From an uncultured Pelagibacteraceae bacterium (lineage in GTDB: Bacteria > Pseudomonadota > Alphaproteobacteria > Pelagibacterales > Pelagibacteraceae), in contig CACONR010000004.1 of NCBI GenBank assembly GCA_902628565.1, forward strand, positions 1 to 64,000: a stretch of DNA of 64,000 nt. Reading direction: 5' to 3'. The position numbers and the translations under genes are program-made. The notes under the pieces were generated by a model. It was given only the letters and a program-made list of their open reading frames with translations. It did not search any database and was not told the DNA's origin. Each line of letters opens with the position of its first letter. Position 1 is the stretch's first letter. Shown piece by piece: positions 24,308-34,139 of the stretch.

Positions 24308-25378
24308 ATGACTTTAAAAAAAAAGGATACTAATAAATCTAGCAGTCAAGATAGTAAAAAGGGTAAATTTAACATGAACCCATTTGATTTCATTGAACAA
24401 AGCAAAAATAAATTTGAGAATTTTTATAAAAAACTCCAAAAAGAAAGAAAAATAAACAAAGAGAGGTCAGAAAAGCAGAGGATTATTAACGAAAAAAGAG
24501 AACTTGAGGACCAAAAAAAACAAGCTCAAAGAGAAAAAGAGGAAAGAATAAAAGAGGAAAAAAAACAAATTTTTGAACAAAGAAGACTGATTATTGAAAA
24601 TGAAAAGCAAATTAAAAAGAATGAGGAAAAAAGAAAAAAAATTGAAGCTAAAAGAATATTTATTGAACAACAAAAGATTAAAGACGAGGAGGCCCGAAAA
24701 ATAAGAGAGGATGCCAGAAAGATTAAAGAAGAAGAACTTAGATTAAAAATGTTAGAAAGACAAAGGGAAAGAGAAGAAAAATTAAGAGCAAAAGAGCAGG
24801 CTTTAAAAGAAAAGGAAATTAAGTCACAGCAGTTAAGAGAAGAGAAAGAGAGAAACAGGCAAGAACAAATTAGACTTAATGAAATACAAAGACAAAAAAG
24901 ATTAGATGAAGAACAAAGAACAAGAGAAGCCGCTAAAAAATTAAAATATGAGGAGGAAAAACTTAAAGAATCAGAGTTAAGATTAAAAGAAATCGAAAAT
25001 GAGAGACAAAAAGAGATAGAGAGACAAATCTTAAAAGAGCAAGCTGAACAGAGAGTTAAAGAGGAAGAATTGAGACTCAAAGAGGAGAAAATTAAAGCTG
25101 AAGAAGAAGAGAGATTTGCACGACAAAAAGAAGAATATGAAAGAATAGAGAAATTAAGAAAAGATGAAGAGGAGCAAAAAAGAATAGAAGAAGAAAAAGA
25201 ACGAGAAATTAAACAAAAATTAGAAGAGGAACAAAGAATTCAAGAGGAAGAGAGAAGATTGAAGGAGTGGGAAGAAAAATTTGATATAGAACAAAAAAAG
25301 AAGGAAGAAGAATTAATTAATAAGTTTTATAATCAAAATCCGTCAAATAAAAATGAACCGGAAGATAAGAGTGATTAA
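24308..25378 (+). CDS. Long charged-helix protein (coiled coil or single alpha-helix)
   Basis: A protein of about 356 residues. After a short N-terminal segment (MNPFDFIEQSKNKFENFYKKL region) some 290 residues are almost only Glu, Lys, Arg, Gln, Ile and Leu, such as EERIKEEKKQIFEQRRLI. Stretches of alternating E and K/R four residues apart suit a single stable alpha-helix or a long coiled coil. There is no signal peptide or membrane segment, so it is not a normal TolA. The ATG at 24308 is preferred to a GTG at 24293; neither has a ribosome site. The stop abuts the convergent phosphohexomutase stop. Function unknown. Confidence 0.7.
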   Translation: MTLKKKDTNKSSSQDSKKGKFNMNPFDFIEQSKNKFENFYKKLQKERKINKERSEKQRIINEKRELEDQKKQAQREKEERIKEEKKQIFEQRRLIIENEKQIKKNEEKRKKIEAKRIFIEQQKIKDEEARKIREDARKIKEEELRLKMLERQREREEKLRAKEQALKEKEIKSQQLREEKERNRQEQIRLNEIQRQKRLDEEQRTREAAKKLKYEEEKLKESELRLKEIENERQKEIERQILKEQAEQRVKEEELRLKEEKIKAEEEERFARQKEEYERIEKLRKDEEEQKRIEEEKEREIKQKLEEEQRIQEEERRLKEWEEKFDIEQKKKEEELINKFYNQNPSNKNEPEDKSD

Positions 25379-26833
25379 TTAAATTTTTTGATCGTATTCA
25401 CCAATTTTACCTGTCTTTTGAAGTAAAGAATCTATAAATCTAAATATTTTTAACTTTCTATCATCGGATGTGGGACTTTCTGTTACAATTACCAATGAAG
25501 GTTTATTGGAGGAAGCTCTAATCAAACCCCATGAGCCATCTTTAAATGAAAATCTAACTCCATTTACTGTCAAAATTTCATCAATTTCTTGTTCATCTAT
25601 TTTGATTTTCTCATTTTTAAGTTTTTCAATATCTTTAACAATATTATCAACCAACGCATATTTGTCCTCATCCCTACAATAAGGAGCCATAGTAGGTGTT
25701 TGAAATGTTTTTGGAATTTCTTTAATGATTTCACTCATTTTTTTACTCTGAATATCTAATAAATGACAAACTTGAATTGCCGAATTAATACCATCGTCAT
25801 ATCCGTACCCCAAAGGTTTATTGAAAAAAAAGTGTCCACTTTTTTCAAATCCAGCCAAGGCGTTTTCTTTATTAACTTTTCTTTTAATATGTGAATGTCC
25901 AGTTTTCCAATAAATTGTTTTACATTTATTAGAATTCAATAATTTATCATTGGCATATAATCCCGTTGACTTAACATCTACTACGAAAACTGAATTTTTA
26001 TGTTTATTTGACAGACTTCTTGCAATCAATAATCCAATTTTATCTGAAAATATTTCATTCCCTTCATTATCAATTACTCCTACTCTGTCACCATCACCAT
26101 CAAATCCAAATCCGATGTCAGCATTATTTTTTTTAACGGCATCAGAAATTTCATGTAACATTTTTAAGTCTTCTGGATTAGGATTATATTTAGGGAAGGT
26201 CCAATCCAAATTACAATCAAGCTCTATTACATCACAACCAATTCCACGTAAAATGTCAGGAGCAAAAATTCCTGCAGTTCCATTACCACAAGCTACTACT
26301 GCTTTAATTTTTTTTTTGATTTTATTATTATCTACTAAGCTTTTTTTATATATATCTTGAAAATTTTCTATTTTTTTTTCTTGACCTTGTCCGTTTACAA
26401 AGTTTTCACTTAATGTTATTTCTTTTAACTCTTTCATTTCCTCTGGAGCATGTGTTAATCCTTTCCTAATACCCATTTTAACACCTGTCCAACCATTGTC
26501 GTTATGACTTGCAGTTACCATTGCAACAGCATCAGAATTTAAATGAAATTGTGCAAAATAAACCATTGGAGACAAAGACAAACCTACATCCTCAACATAG
26601 CAACCTGTTGAAACCAAACCTTTTTTAAGTGCTGCTTTTATATCTTCGCTATATGATCGATAATCATGACCAACAATTACTTTTGGATTAGTTTTTTTTG
26701 TTTGTTTTGTTATTTGTGTACCTAGTCCTTTGCCAAGATTCGTTATGCCAAGGAGATTTATGTCTTTTTCATACAACCATCGAGCGTCATACTCTCTAAA
26801 ACCATAGGGGTCGATTTTTAAATTTACTGACAT
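25379..26833 (-). CDS. manB: Phosphomannomutase/phosphoglucomutase
   Basis: A 484-residue alpha-D-phosphohexomutase of the AlgC/ManB type. The phosphorylated Ser109 is in TASHND, the magnesium loop DGDGDR is at 245-250, and the sugar-specificity loop is FEKSGH. The phosphate-binding RASSNKPSLVIVTES is near the C-terminus. It interconverts mannose- or glucose-6-phosphate and -1-phosphate, feeding nucleotide sugars for surface glycans. It is the only gene in its transcription unit and diverges from nrdA across 159 bases. Confidence 0.9.
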   Translation of the reverse strand: MSVNLKIDPYGFREYDARWLYEKDINLLGITNLGKGLGTQITKQTKKTNPKVIVGHDYRSYSEDIKAALKKGLVSTGCYVEDVGLSLSPMVYFAQFHLNSDAVAMVTASHNDNGWTGVKMGIRKGLTHAPEEMKELKEITLSENFVNGQGQEKKIENFQDIYKKSLVDNNKIKKKIKAVVACGNGTAGIFAPDILRGIGCDVIELDCNLDWTFPKYNPNPEDLKMLHEISDAVKKNNADIGFGFDGDGDRVGVIDNEGNEIFSDKIGLLIARSLSNKHKNSVFVVDVKSTGLYANDKLLNSNKCKTIYWKTGHSHIKRKVNKENALAGFEKSGHFFFNKPLGYGYDDGINSAIQVCHLLDIQSKKMSEIIKEIPKTFQTPTMAPYCRDEDKYALVDNIVKDIEKLKNEKIKIDEQEIDEILTVNGVRFSFKDGSWGLIRASSNKPSLVIVTESPTSDDRKLKIFRFIDSLLQKTGKIGEYDQKI

Positions 26834-26911
26834 TATTGTTAATTACTTACATTTTTTTGAATTTTTTTATTGATTTTTTTTTATCATGTTCTATAAATGT
26901 TCTATTGATTT

Positions 26912-26959
26912 GTTGTTTATATAGTGTATTAACGCTAAGCGCACACAACATATAGTTGT
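26912..26959 (+). promoter_or_regulatory. Two NrdR-like boxes upstream of nrdAB
   Basis: Box 1 (26912-26927) has TATATAGTGT, matching the right half of the NrdR consensus. Box 2 (26944-26959) contains the palindrome ACAAC-ATATA-GTTGT. The two are offset by 31 bp (ATAG at 26921 and 26952), three helical turns as is usual for NrdR. Box 2 overlaps the -35 element. Confidence 0.75.
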
Positions 26960-26984
26960 TTTCGTACTAATAACAAAATATAAT
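26956..26984 (+). promoter_or_regulatory. nrdA promoter
   Basis: TTGTTT (26956-26961), 17-bp spacer, TATAAT (26979-26984). The predicted start is near 26991, only 2 nt before the ATG at 26993. There is no ribosome site, so the message is probably leaderless or nearly so. Confidence 0.7.
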
Positions 26985-26992
26985 ACAAAAAT

Positions 26993-28933
26993 ATGAATAA
27001 AATTCTATCGCAGGCCTTGAAGAAAGCTGTCTCTGAATATAGCCCTCAAGTTAAAGAAGTAGAAAAAAATAACAGACCGGATCTTTTTTCGCTTAATAAT
27101 GAAACTGAACTTTTTCAAAACGATAAAGGCATCATAATTAAAATTGATCGTTCTCGAGACGCTAATTTAACTGATTTTGGTAAAGCAACTTTAAAAGATA
27201 GATATCTTGGCCATAATGAGTCTTTCCAAGATTTATTTGCAAGAGTTGCGAGCACATATGCAGATGATAACCTTCACGCTCAAAGAATTTATAATTATAT
27301 AAGTAACCTTTGGTTTATGCCAGCAACTCCTGTTTTGTCTAATGGTGGAACAAAAAGAGGATTGCCTATTTCCTGTTTTTTAAATGAGGCCTCAGATAGT
27401 TTAGGGGGCATTTTAGATCTTTGGAGTGAAAATGTTTGGTTAGCTGCCAAGGGTGGTGGTATTGGAAGTTACTGGGGTAATTTAAGATCAATTGGTGAAA
27501 AGATTGGTAAAGTTGGAAAAACTTCTGGGATAATTCCATTTATTAAAGTTATGGACTCTTTAACTATGGCAATCAGTCAAGGATCTTTAAGAAGGGGTTC
27601 AGCTGCTTGCTATCTTCCTATTGATCATCCTGAAATAGAAGAGTTTATTGAAATGCGAAGACCAACTGGAGGTGATCCAAACAGAAAAGCTTTAAATCTA
27701 CACCATGGAGTTTTGGTTTCAGACGCGTTCATGCGAGCCGTTGAAACTGATGATCAATGGGCTCTAAAAAGTCCAGCAGATGGATCAATACAACAAACTA
27801 TATCTGCAAGAAATTTATGGATTAGATTATTAACTGCAAGAATTGAAACTGGAGAACCATATATAATTTATATAGATACGGTCAATAGACAAATCCCACA
27901 ACACCATAAGCTTGCAAACCTGACTGTAAAAACTTCCAATTTATGTAGTGAAATAACTTTACCGACAGGAATTGATAAAGATGGAAATGACAGAACAGCT
28001 GTATGTTGTTTGTCGTCTCTTAATTTGGAAAAATATGACGAGTGGAAAGATGATCCCAACATGATTAGTGATGTTATGAGATTTTTAGATAATGTCTTAT
28101 CAGATTTTATTAATAAAGCTCCAGAACAATTTAAAGATGCAAAATATTCTGCAGAAAGAGAAAGAAGTGTTGGCCTTGGAGTAATGGGTTTTCACTCATT
28201 TTTACAAAAAAATAGAATCCCACTTGAGTCGGTAATGGCCAAATCTTGGAACAAAAAAATATTTAAACAAATTGATGAACAAGTTAATAAAGCATCAAAA
28301 GAATTAGCTGAAGAGCGAGGTGCGTGTCCAGACGCAGCAGAATATGGATTTAAAGAAAGATTTTCAAACAAGACAGCAATAGCGCCAACAGCTTCTATTT
28401 CAATTATATGTGGAGGAGCTTCTCCTGGCGTTGAACCGATTGCAGCTAATAGTTATACGCATAAAACTTTGTCAGGATCTTTTAACGTTAGAAATAGATA
28501 TTTAGAAGAAATTTTAGAGAGCCATGGTAAAAATGATGATGAGACATGGTCGACAATTACAACAAACCAAGGGTCAGTATCTCATTTAGATTTTTTAACA
28601 GATTTAGAAAAAGATGTTTTTAAAACTGCTTTTGAATTGAATCAAAAATGGATTATTGAACTAAGTGGGGATCGAACTCCATATATTTCTCAAGCACAGT
28701 CAGTTAATTTATTTTTACCCGCAGACGTACATAAAAGAGAATTACATAGAATTCATTTTGATGCATGGAAAAAAGGTTTAAAAAGCCTTTACTATTGTAG
28801 ATCAAAATCAATTCAAAGAGCTGAAAATATCAATAATGCCAAATCAACTGATATTACAGCCAATGTATATAAATCTAAAAATCAACAAACTAACGAACAA
28901 CCAGAATATGAGGAGTGTTTATCATGTCAGTAA
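26993..28933 (+). CDS. nrdA: Ribonucleotide reductase class I, alpha subunit
   Basis: A 646-residue catalytic subunit that reduces ribonucleoside diphosphates to deoxy forms. The redox Cys128 is in PISCFLNE. The radical Cys318 with Asn316 and Glu320 is in SNLCSEITLP, and the second redox Cys is Cys338 or Cys339 in AVCCLSSLNL. The C-terminal ECLSCQ gives the swinging CxxC pair (642/645). It is shorter than E. coli NrdA (about 760), and no N-terminal ATP-cone motif is seen, so dATP control may differ. It is co-transcribed with nrdB. Confidence 0.94.
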   Translation: MNKILSQALKKAVSEYSPQVKEVEKNNRPDLFSLNNETELFQNDKGIIIKIDRSRDANLTDFGKATLKDRYLGHNESFQDLFARVASTYADDNLHAQRIYNYISNLWFMPATPVLSNGGTKRGLPISCFLNEASDSLGGILDLWSENVWLAAKGGGIGSYWGNLRSIGEKIGKVGKTSGIIPFIKVMDSLTMAISQGSLRRGSAACYLPIDHPEIEEFIEMRRPTGGDPNRKALNLHHGVLVSDAFMRAVETDDQWALKSPADGSIQQTISARNLWIRLLTARIETGEPYIIYIDTVNRQIPQHHKLANLTVKTSNLCSEITLPTGIDKDGNDRTAVCCLSSLNLEKYDEWKDDPNMISDVMRFLDNVLSDFINKAPEQFKDAKYSAERERSVGLGVMGFHSFLQKNRIPLESVMAKSWNKKIFKQIDEQVNKASKELAEERGACPDAAEYGFKERFSNKTAIAPTASISIICGGASPGVEPIAANSYTHKTLSGSFNVRNRYLEEILESHGKNDDETWSTITTNQGSVSHLDFLTDLEKDVFKTAFELNQKWIIELSGDRTPYISQAQSVNLFLPADVHKRELHRIHFDAWKKGLKSLYYCRSKSIQRAENINNAKSTDITANVYKSKNQQTNEQPEYEECLSCQ

Positions 28934-29940
28934 CAGATAAAATTAAGACAGAAAAGAAAGAAATAATTCAACCTAAAAAAATGGGATTATTAGTGGAGAA
29001 TCCTGTTTATAAACCATTTAGATATCCGTGGTGTTATGATGCTTGGTTAACTCAACAAAGAATACATTGGTTACCAGAAGAAGTGCCTCTTGGAGACGAT
29101 GTAAGAGACTGGCAAAAAAACTTATCTCAGCCAGAAAAAAACTTAGTAACGCAAATTTTTAGATTTTTTACCCAGGCAGATGTTGAGGTAAATAATTGTT
29201 ATTTAAGACATTACACAACTGTTTTTAAGCCAACAGAAGTTTTAATGATGATGACAGCTTTTGCTGCAATGGAAACAGTACATGTTGCGGCTTACTCTCA
29301 TTTACTTGATACAATTGGAATGCCGGAGTCAGAATACTCTGCTTTCATGAAGTACAAAGAAATGAAAGATAAATATGATTACATGCAAGGATTTAACGTG
29401 AATTCTAAAGAAGATATAGCAAAAACTGTTGCAGTGTTTAGTGCCTTTACAGAAGGCTTACAACTTTTTGCAAGTTTTGCAATTCTTTTAAACTTTCCGA
29501 GACATAATAAATTAAAAGGAATGGGTCAGATAGTAACCTGGTCAGTTAGAGATGAAACTCTTCATTGTAATTCTATGATAAGAATTTTTAAAGAGTTTAT
29601 AAAAGAGAACCCAGAAATTTGGACACCAAAATTAAAAAAAGAACTTTATGAAGCATGCAGAACAATTATTTCTCATGAAGATGCTTTTATTGACCTAGCT
29701 TTTGAGATGGGTCCTATGGAAGGCTTAACTGCACAAGAAGTTAAAGACTACATTAGATTTATTGGAAATAGAAGATTAGTTCAACTTGGTCTTGAACCAA
29801 TCTATGATGTAGAAAAAAATCCTCTAGGATGGCTTGATACAATGTTAAATGCTGTTGAGCATATGAACTTTTTTGAAGGTCGTGCAACAGAATATTCTAA
29901 AGCATCAACTCAAGGAACTTGGGTAGAAGCATTTAGTTAA
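28924..29940 (+). CDS. nrdB: Ribonucleotide reductase class I, beta (radical) subunit
   Basis: A di-iron subunit of about 338 residues that generates the tyrosyl radical. METVHVAAYSHL keeps the Glu, His (+3) and Tyr (+7) spacing of E. coli Glu115, His118 and Tyr122. FTEGLQLF and RDETLHCNSM supply the remaining ligands. The ATG at 28924 has an AGGAG site inside the end of nrdA and is preferred to a GTG at 28915. The start overlaps nrdA by 10 nt. Confidence 0.94.
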   Translation: MSVTDKIKTEKKEIIQPKKMGLLVENPVYKPFRYPWCYDAWLTQQRIHWLPEEVPLGDDVRDWQKNLSQPEKNLVTQIFRFFTQADVEVNNCYLRHYTTVFKPTEVLMMMTAFAAMETVHVAAYSHLLDTIGMPESEYSAFMKYKEMKDKYDYMQGFNVNSKEDIAKTVAVFSAFTEGLQLFASFAILLNFPRHNKLKGMGQIVTWSVRDETLHCNSMIRIFKEFIKENPEIWTPKLKKELYEACRTIISHEDAFIDLAFEMGPMEGLTAQEVKDYIRFIGNRRLVQLGLEPIYDVEKNPLGWLDTMLNAVEHMNFFEGRATEYSKASTQGTWVEAFS

Positions 29941-29946
29941 TATCAA

Positions 29947-30558
29947 GTGCAAGACTTTGGTCTAGTAGTTATTGGTGCACATTCAGGACTTTATTTAAAA
30001 GATTTAGTAAAGGAATATCAAGATAGAAACGTACTTTTAGTTGAGCCTGTTCCTTATAATTATGAAATACTTAATTCTGAATACAAAAATGATCCAAAAA
30101 TTACAATTTGTAAAAATGCAATAATAGATAAATCTAAAAAAGATTTTTTTTATTATGTGAAAAAAGACTCGATAGCTAAACTTGGAAAGCATTGGGCGAG
30201 TCAAATAGGATCTTTCGACAAAAATCATATTCTAAATCATAAAAATAAAAGATTTGATATCAAAGAAGATGATATAGAAACTATTCAAATTGAATTTATT
30301 ACTTTTGATGATTTAATTCAAAAATATTCAATCAAATCAATTGATAAACTTCAAATAGATGTAGAAGGTGCAGAATATAAAATTATGAATTCAATAAATT
30401 TTCAGAAAATAGAGATAAATAAAATACTTTTTGAATCAAAACATTTTGATGGTACTTTTATTGAGGGAAAAAAATTACAAGAGATAGAAGAAAAACTTAA
30501 GTCAAACGGCTATAAACTTCAGCAAATAGATAAAGAGAATATTTTGGCAAGCAAATAA
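29947..30558 (+). CDS. FkbM-family methyltransferase
   Basis: A 203-residue SAM-dependent methyltransferase with a GTG start 6 nt after nrdB. VVIGAHSGLYLKDLV is the SAM-binding loop, LLVEPVPYNYEIL the acidic loop, and KLQIDVEGAEYKIM the FkbM signature. It probably O-methylates a sugar or glycan. Its position behind nrdAB has no obvious functional link. It converges with prpC with a 4-bp gap. Confidence 0.85.
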   Translation: MQDFGLVVIGAHSGLYLKDLVKEYQDRNVLLVEPVPYNYEILNSEYKNDPKITICKNAIIDKSKKDFFYYVKKDSIAKLGKHWASQIGSFDKNHILNHKNKRFDIKEDDIETIQIEFITFDDLIQKYSIKSIDKLQIDVEGAEYKIMNSINFQKIEINKILFESKHFDGTFIEGKKLQEIEEKLKSNGYKLQQIDKENILASK

Positions 30559-30562
30559 GTAT

Positions 30563-31687
30563 TTATCTCTGATTTAATTGTAATACTTTTCTGTATTTGC
30601 TACCTTTATAGCTCGCTAAAGGTCTAATAAGTTTGTTTGCAGCATGTTGCTCCATTATGTGTGCCGACCAACCTGTGATCCTTGAAATAACAAATATTGG
30701 TGTAAAAAAATCAGTATCAAAACCCATCAAATGGTAAGTGGGACCAGTTGGATAATCAACATTCGGATGAATATTTTTTCTATCTATCATTACTTTTTCA
30801 ACAATATCGTAAATTTTTTCAAATTTTTTATCCTTTTTTATTTTTGCAACTTTAGCAAAATATTTTCTCATAGTTGGAACCCTTGAGTCTCCTGATTTAT
30901 AAACTCTGTGCCCAAAACCCATCACTACTTCTTTTTTATCTAATGCGTTATTTATCCACTTGAGAGCATTATTTGGAGATTTAATTTTATTCATCATGTG
31001 CATTACCTCTTCATTTGCACCACCATGAAGAGGGCCCTTTAAACTAGCTATTGCTCCAGTTATTGCTCCATGAATGTCTGACAAACTACTTGTGATCGTT
31101 CTTGCTGTAAATGTTGAAACATTAAAGCTATGTTCGGCATATAAAATTAAGGATACATCAAATGCTTTAACAATTTCTTTTTGTGGGACTTTTCCAAAAC
31201 ACATATAGAAAAAATTCTCTGCTATATTTAAATTTTTCTTAGGTTTAATTATATTTTTCCCTTTTCTTATTCTGTAAAAAGCAGCTAACGCAGTCGGGGT
31301 TTTTGCTAAAATTCTTATGGCTTTTCTCATATTTGCTTCCTCTGAGGAATCAGTGGTCTCTTTGTCTTCAAGACCCATTATGCTAACTGCAGTTCTAGCA
31401 ACATCCATTGGATGAGATTTTTTTGGCATTTTTTTTATTATTGAATAAAGATCTTTGGACAAATCTCTATTATTTTTTTCCTCTTTTTCAAATTTTCGAA
31501 GTTGTATTGTATTTGGTAAATCCTTATTTAAAATTAAATAAGCTACTTCCTCAAATCTGCAATATTCACATAAATCTTGAGCTGCATAACCTCTATATGT
31601 AAGAGAATTGATTTCAGGCATAACTTTAGAAACTTCTGTTTCATCAACTACTATCCCTAATAAACCTTTTTTAATATCATCACTCAT
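30563..31687 (-). CDS. prpC: 2-methylcitrate synthase
   Basis: A 374-residue citrate-synthase-family enzyme that condenses propionyl-CoA with oxaloacetate. The catalytic His residues are His186 (AEHSFN), His221 (PLHGGAN) and His260 (MGFGHRVYKSGDSRVP). The Asp lies in HLMGFDTDFF. The GFGHRVYKSGDSRVPTM segment and the operon with prpB and prpD favour methylcitrate over citrate synthase. The start overlaps the prpB stop by 1 nt. Confidence 0.9.
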   Translation of the reverse strand: MSDDIKKGLLGIVVDETEVSKVMPEINSLTYRGYAAQDLCEYCRFEEVAYLILNKDLPNTIQLRKFEKEEKNNRDLSKDLYSIIKKMPKKSHPMDVARTAVSIMGLEDKETTDSSEEANMRKAIRILAKTPTALAAFYRIRKGKNIIKPKKNLNIAENFFYMCFGKVPQKEIVKAFDVSLILYAEHSFNVSTFTARTITSSLSDIHGAITGAIASLKGPLHGGANEEVMHMMNKIKSPNNALKWINNALDKKEVVMGFGHRVYKSGDSRVPTMRKYFAKVAKIKKDKKFEKIYDIVEKVMIDRKNIHPNVDYPTGPTYHLMGFDTDFFTPIFVISRITGWSAHIMEQHAANKLIRPLASYKGSKYRKVLQLNQR

Positions 31688-32583
31688 TATTCATGTCCCT
31701 TAGTGCTAAAATTATATATTTTTTCATCTAAACTATTATATTTTTCATAATCAACAAGTTCGTAGAGTCTTTTTCTAGTTTGCATTTTATCTATGATATT
31801 ATTTTGATGTCCATTTGCATAAATGTCTCGTAAACCATCTTCTACATTTTTCATAGCAAGTCTTTGTGTTGTTACTGGGTAAATTACAATATTGTATCCA
31901 AATTTTTCTAATTCTTTATAATTAAATAATTTTGATTTTCCAAATTCAGTCATATTAGCTAATAAGTAACAAGAAAGTTCTTTCCTTACTTTTTCAAAAT
32001 CTTTTTCATCATGTAAAGCCTCTGGGAAAATTATTTCTGCTCCAGCATCTACATAAGCTTTACATCTATCTATCATCTTATCTATTCCTTCTACACTTTT
32101 TGCATCAGATCTTGCTATAATTTTAAAATTCTCATCTTTTTTTGCTGATACACATTCTTTAATTTTTTTAACCATAGCTTCTGTTGATATCAATTCTTTA
32201 TTATCTAGATGCCCGCATCTTTTTCTCTCAATTTGGTCTTCTAGATGAACAGCTGAAATTCCAAATTCTTCAAAAGTTTCAATCGTTTCTTTACAAGATT
32301 TGAATCCAGTATCAATATCAACAATTGTTGGAAGATTGGTTACTCGTGAAATAAGGTAAGACCTTGTACTTACATCCTGCAATGTAGTTAAACCAATATC
32401 TGGAAAACCAAGATCATTCGCCATAACTCCACCAGATACATAAACTGCTTCGTATCCGATTTCTTCAATTAACTTTGCAGTTAAAGGATTATAGGCTCCA
32501 GGAACTCTTAGAATTTTATTTGATTTTAACTTATTAACAAAATCCTTCCTTTTTTGTGCAGGCTCTTTTTCAATAAAATGCAT
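31687..32583 (-). CDS. prpB: 2-methylisocitrate lyase
   Basis: A 298-residue TIM-barrel lyase that splits 2-methylisocitrate into pyruvate and succinate. KRCGH (121-125) carries the catalytic Cys123. AVYVSGGVMANDLGFPD (about 46-62) and VDIDTGF give the magnesium and substrate site. Its ATG overlaps the prpD stop by 1 nt, so synthesis of the three enzymes is coupled. Confidence 0.91.
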   Translation of the reverse strand: MHFIEKEPAQKRKDFVNKLKSNKILRVPGAYNPLTAKLIEEIGYEAVYVSGGVMANDLGFPDIGLTTLQDVSTRSYLISRVTNLPTIVDIDTGFKSCKETIETFEEFGISAVHLEDQIERKRCGHLDNKELISTEAMVKKIKECVSAKKDENFKIIARSDAKSVEGIDKMIDRCKAYVDAGAEIIFPEALHDEKDFEKVRKELSCYLLANMTEFGKSKLFNYKELEKFGYNIVIYPVTTQRLAMKNVEDGLRDIYANGHQNNIIDKMQTRKRLYELVDYEKYNSLDEKIYNFSTKGHE

Positions 32584-34085
32584 TAAAAAATACCTTTTTT
32601 AAAATTTCTTTTTAACACACTTTTTTTTACTTCAATATTTAATTTATCCAATTGACCTGGTTTTAATTTTTTTAAATTTTGTACTACTTTTAAAAATCTG
32701 TCACTCTCTTTTTTATCTAAGATATTTTCTGTCAAAGTTAGGAATTTATTAATATAATCTTTTCTTTTAAATGGGCGCAAACCATACGGATGAGCATCCG
32801 CTACACCTTGCTCTTCAGTAATTTTTTTACCATTATTTAGAGTTATTACTACTTTTGCACCAAATGCTTTCTTTCGAGGATTAGGATCATGATAATTTTT
32901 AGTCCATTTTTTATCTTCATGGGTTTTTATCGATTTCCATATTTTAATTGTACTCTTTCTTTTAGCTCTTGCTTTTGTATAAGATTTTACATGATGCCAA
33001 GTACCATCTTCAAGTGCAACAGCGAATATATACATTATTGAGTGATCTAATGTTTCTCTGCTAGCATTAGGATCCATTTTTTGTGGATCGTTTGCACCTG
33101 TTCCGATTACATAATGAGTGTGGTGACTTGTAAAAATGTCAATTTTTTTAATCTGACTCAAATTTTGAACTTTCTTTTTAAGTTTTTTTGCTAAGTCAAT
33201 TAAAGCTTGAGATTGATATTCTGCAGAATACTCTTTAGTATAAGTTTCAAGAATTGCTTTTTTTGTTTCTCCTTTTTTTGGTAATGGAACTTTATATAAT
33301 GCTTTTTTACCATCAAGTATTCTTGCTATTACACTATCTTCACCTTCATAAATTGGACTTGGTGCTCCTTCACCACGCATGACTCTATCAACAGCCTCAA
33401 TAGCAAGTTTTCCGGCATGGGCCGGAGCATAAGCTTTCCAACTTGAGATCTCACCTTTTCTGGATTGTCTTGTAGAAATTGTTGTATGTAATGCTTGCTG
33501 GACAGCTTGATAAATAATTTCAGTTTTTAACCTTAACATTGAACCAATTCCGGCTGCTACACTTGGACCCAAATGGGCAATATGATCTACTTTATGTTTA
33601 TGTAAGCATATACCTTTCACTAAATTTACTTGAACTTCATAAGCAGTAATAATTCCTCTTAAAAGATCCAATCCATTTTTTTTATTTTGTTGTGCAACAC
33701 TAATTAGTGGAGGAATATTATCTCCAGGATGACTATAATCAGCAGCTAAAAAAGTATCATGAAAATCTAATTCTCTTACAGCAGTTCCATTTGACCATGC
33801 TGCCCACTCACAATCAAATTTTAATTTACTATTAACACCAAATAATGTTGCACCGTTTTTTCTTGAATGTTTTAGAGCCATCTCTCTAGATGAAACAACA
33901 GGCCTTCTGTTAAGCGATGCGATAGCAACAGATGCATTATCAATTATTCTATTAATTGACATTTCAATTGCATCTTTATTTAACTTAGAATTATCACTTG
34001 CAATTTCTGCAATTTTCCATGCAAGCTGATTTTTTTTTGGTAAGTGAATTTTAGATGGATAAACTTTAATTTTATGAACTATCAA
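32583..34085 (-). CDS. prpD: 2-methylcitrate dehydratase (MmgE/PrpD family)
   Basis: A 500-residue MmgE/PrpD protein that dehydrates 2-methylcitrate to 2-methylaconitate. [31 protein letters not shown] and the basic C-terminal [18 protein letters not shown] are family motifs. The TTG at 34085 is chosen because TAGGAG (34096-34091) lies 5 nt upstream and no ATG is available. The gene leads the prpDBC operon; no PrpR regulator is visible. A hydratase (acnD or aconitase) would be needed from elsewhere. Confidence 0.9.
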   Translation of the reverse strand: MIVHKIKVYPSKIHLPKKNQLAWKIAEIASDNSKLNKDAIEMSINRIIDNASVAIASLNRRPVVSSREMALKHSRKNGATLFGVNSKLKFDCEWAAWSNGTAVRELDFHDTFLAADYSHPGDNIPPLISVAQQNKKNGLDLLRGIITAYEVQVNLVKGICLHKHKVDHIAHLGPSVAAGIGSMLRLKTEIIYQAVQQALHTTISTRQSRKGEISSWKAYAPAHAGKLAIEAVDRVMRGEGAPSPIYEGEDSVIARILDGKKALYKVPLPKKGETKKAILETYTKEYSAEYQSQALIDLAKKLKKKVQNLSQIKKIDIFTSHHTHYVIGTGANDPQKMDPNASRETLDHSIMYIFAVALEDGTWHHVKSYTKARAKRKSTIKIWKSIKTHEDKKWTKNYHDPNPRKKAFGAKVVITLNNGKKITEEQGVADAHPYGLRPFKRKDYINKFLTLTENILDKKESDRFLKVVQNLKKLKPGQLDKLNIEVKKSVLKRNFKKGIF

Positions 34086-34139
34086 AATAACTCCTAATTA
34101 ACGTGATTGTTTTTAATAGTTAAAAAAAAATAATCAATA

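Noticed and set aside
24526-25080. Long open frame on the minus strand, rich in Ser, Leu and Cys
   Set aside because: It is the mirror of the Glu/Lys/Arg-rich helix gene on the plus strand; such codon bias opens the antisense frame. No start signal or plausible fold.
30563-31687. Assignment as housekeeping citrate synthase (gltA)
   Set aside because: Length, the GFGHRVYKSGDSRVP segment and overlap with prpB in an operon with prpD favour methylcitrate synthase.
34105-34135. AT-only hairpin between gph and prpD
   Set aside because: The stem is mainly A-T pairs with mismatches, so it is too weak to call a terminator; left as background.
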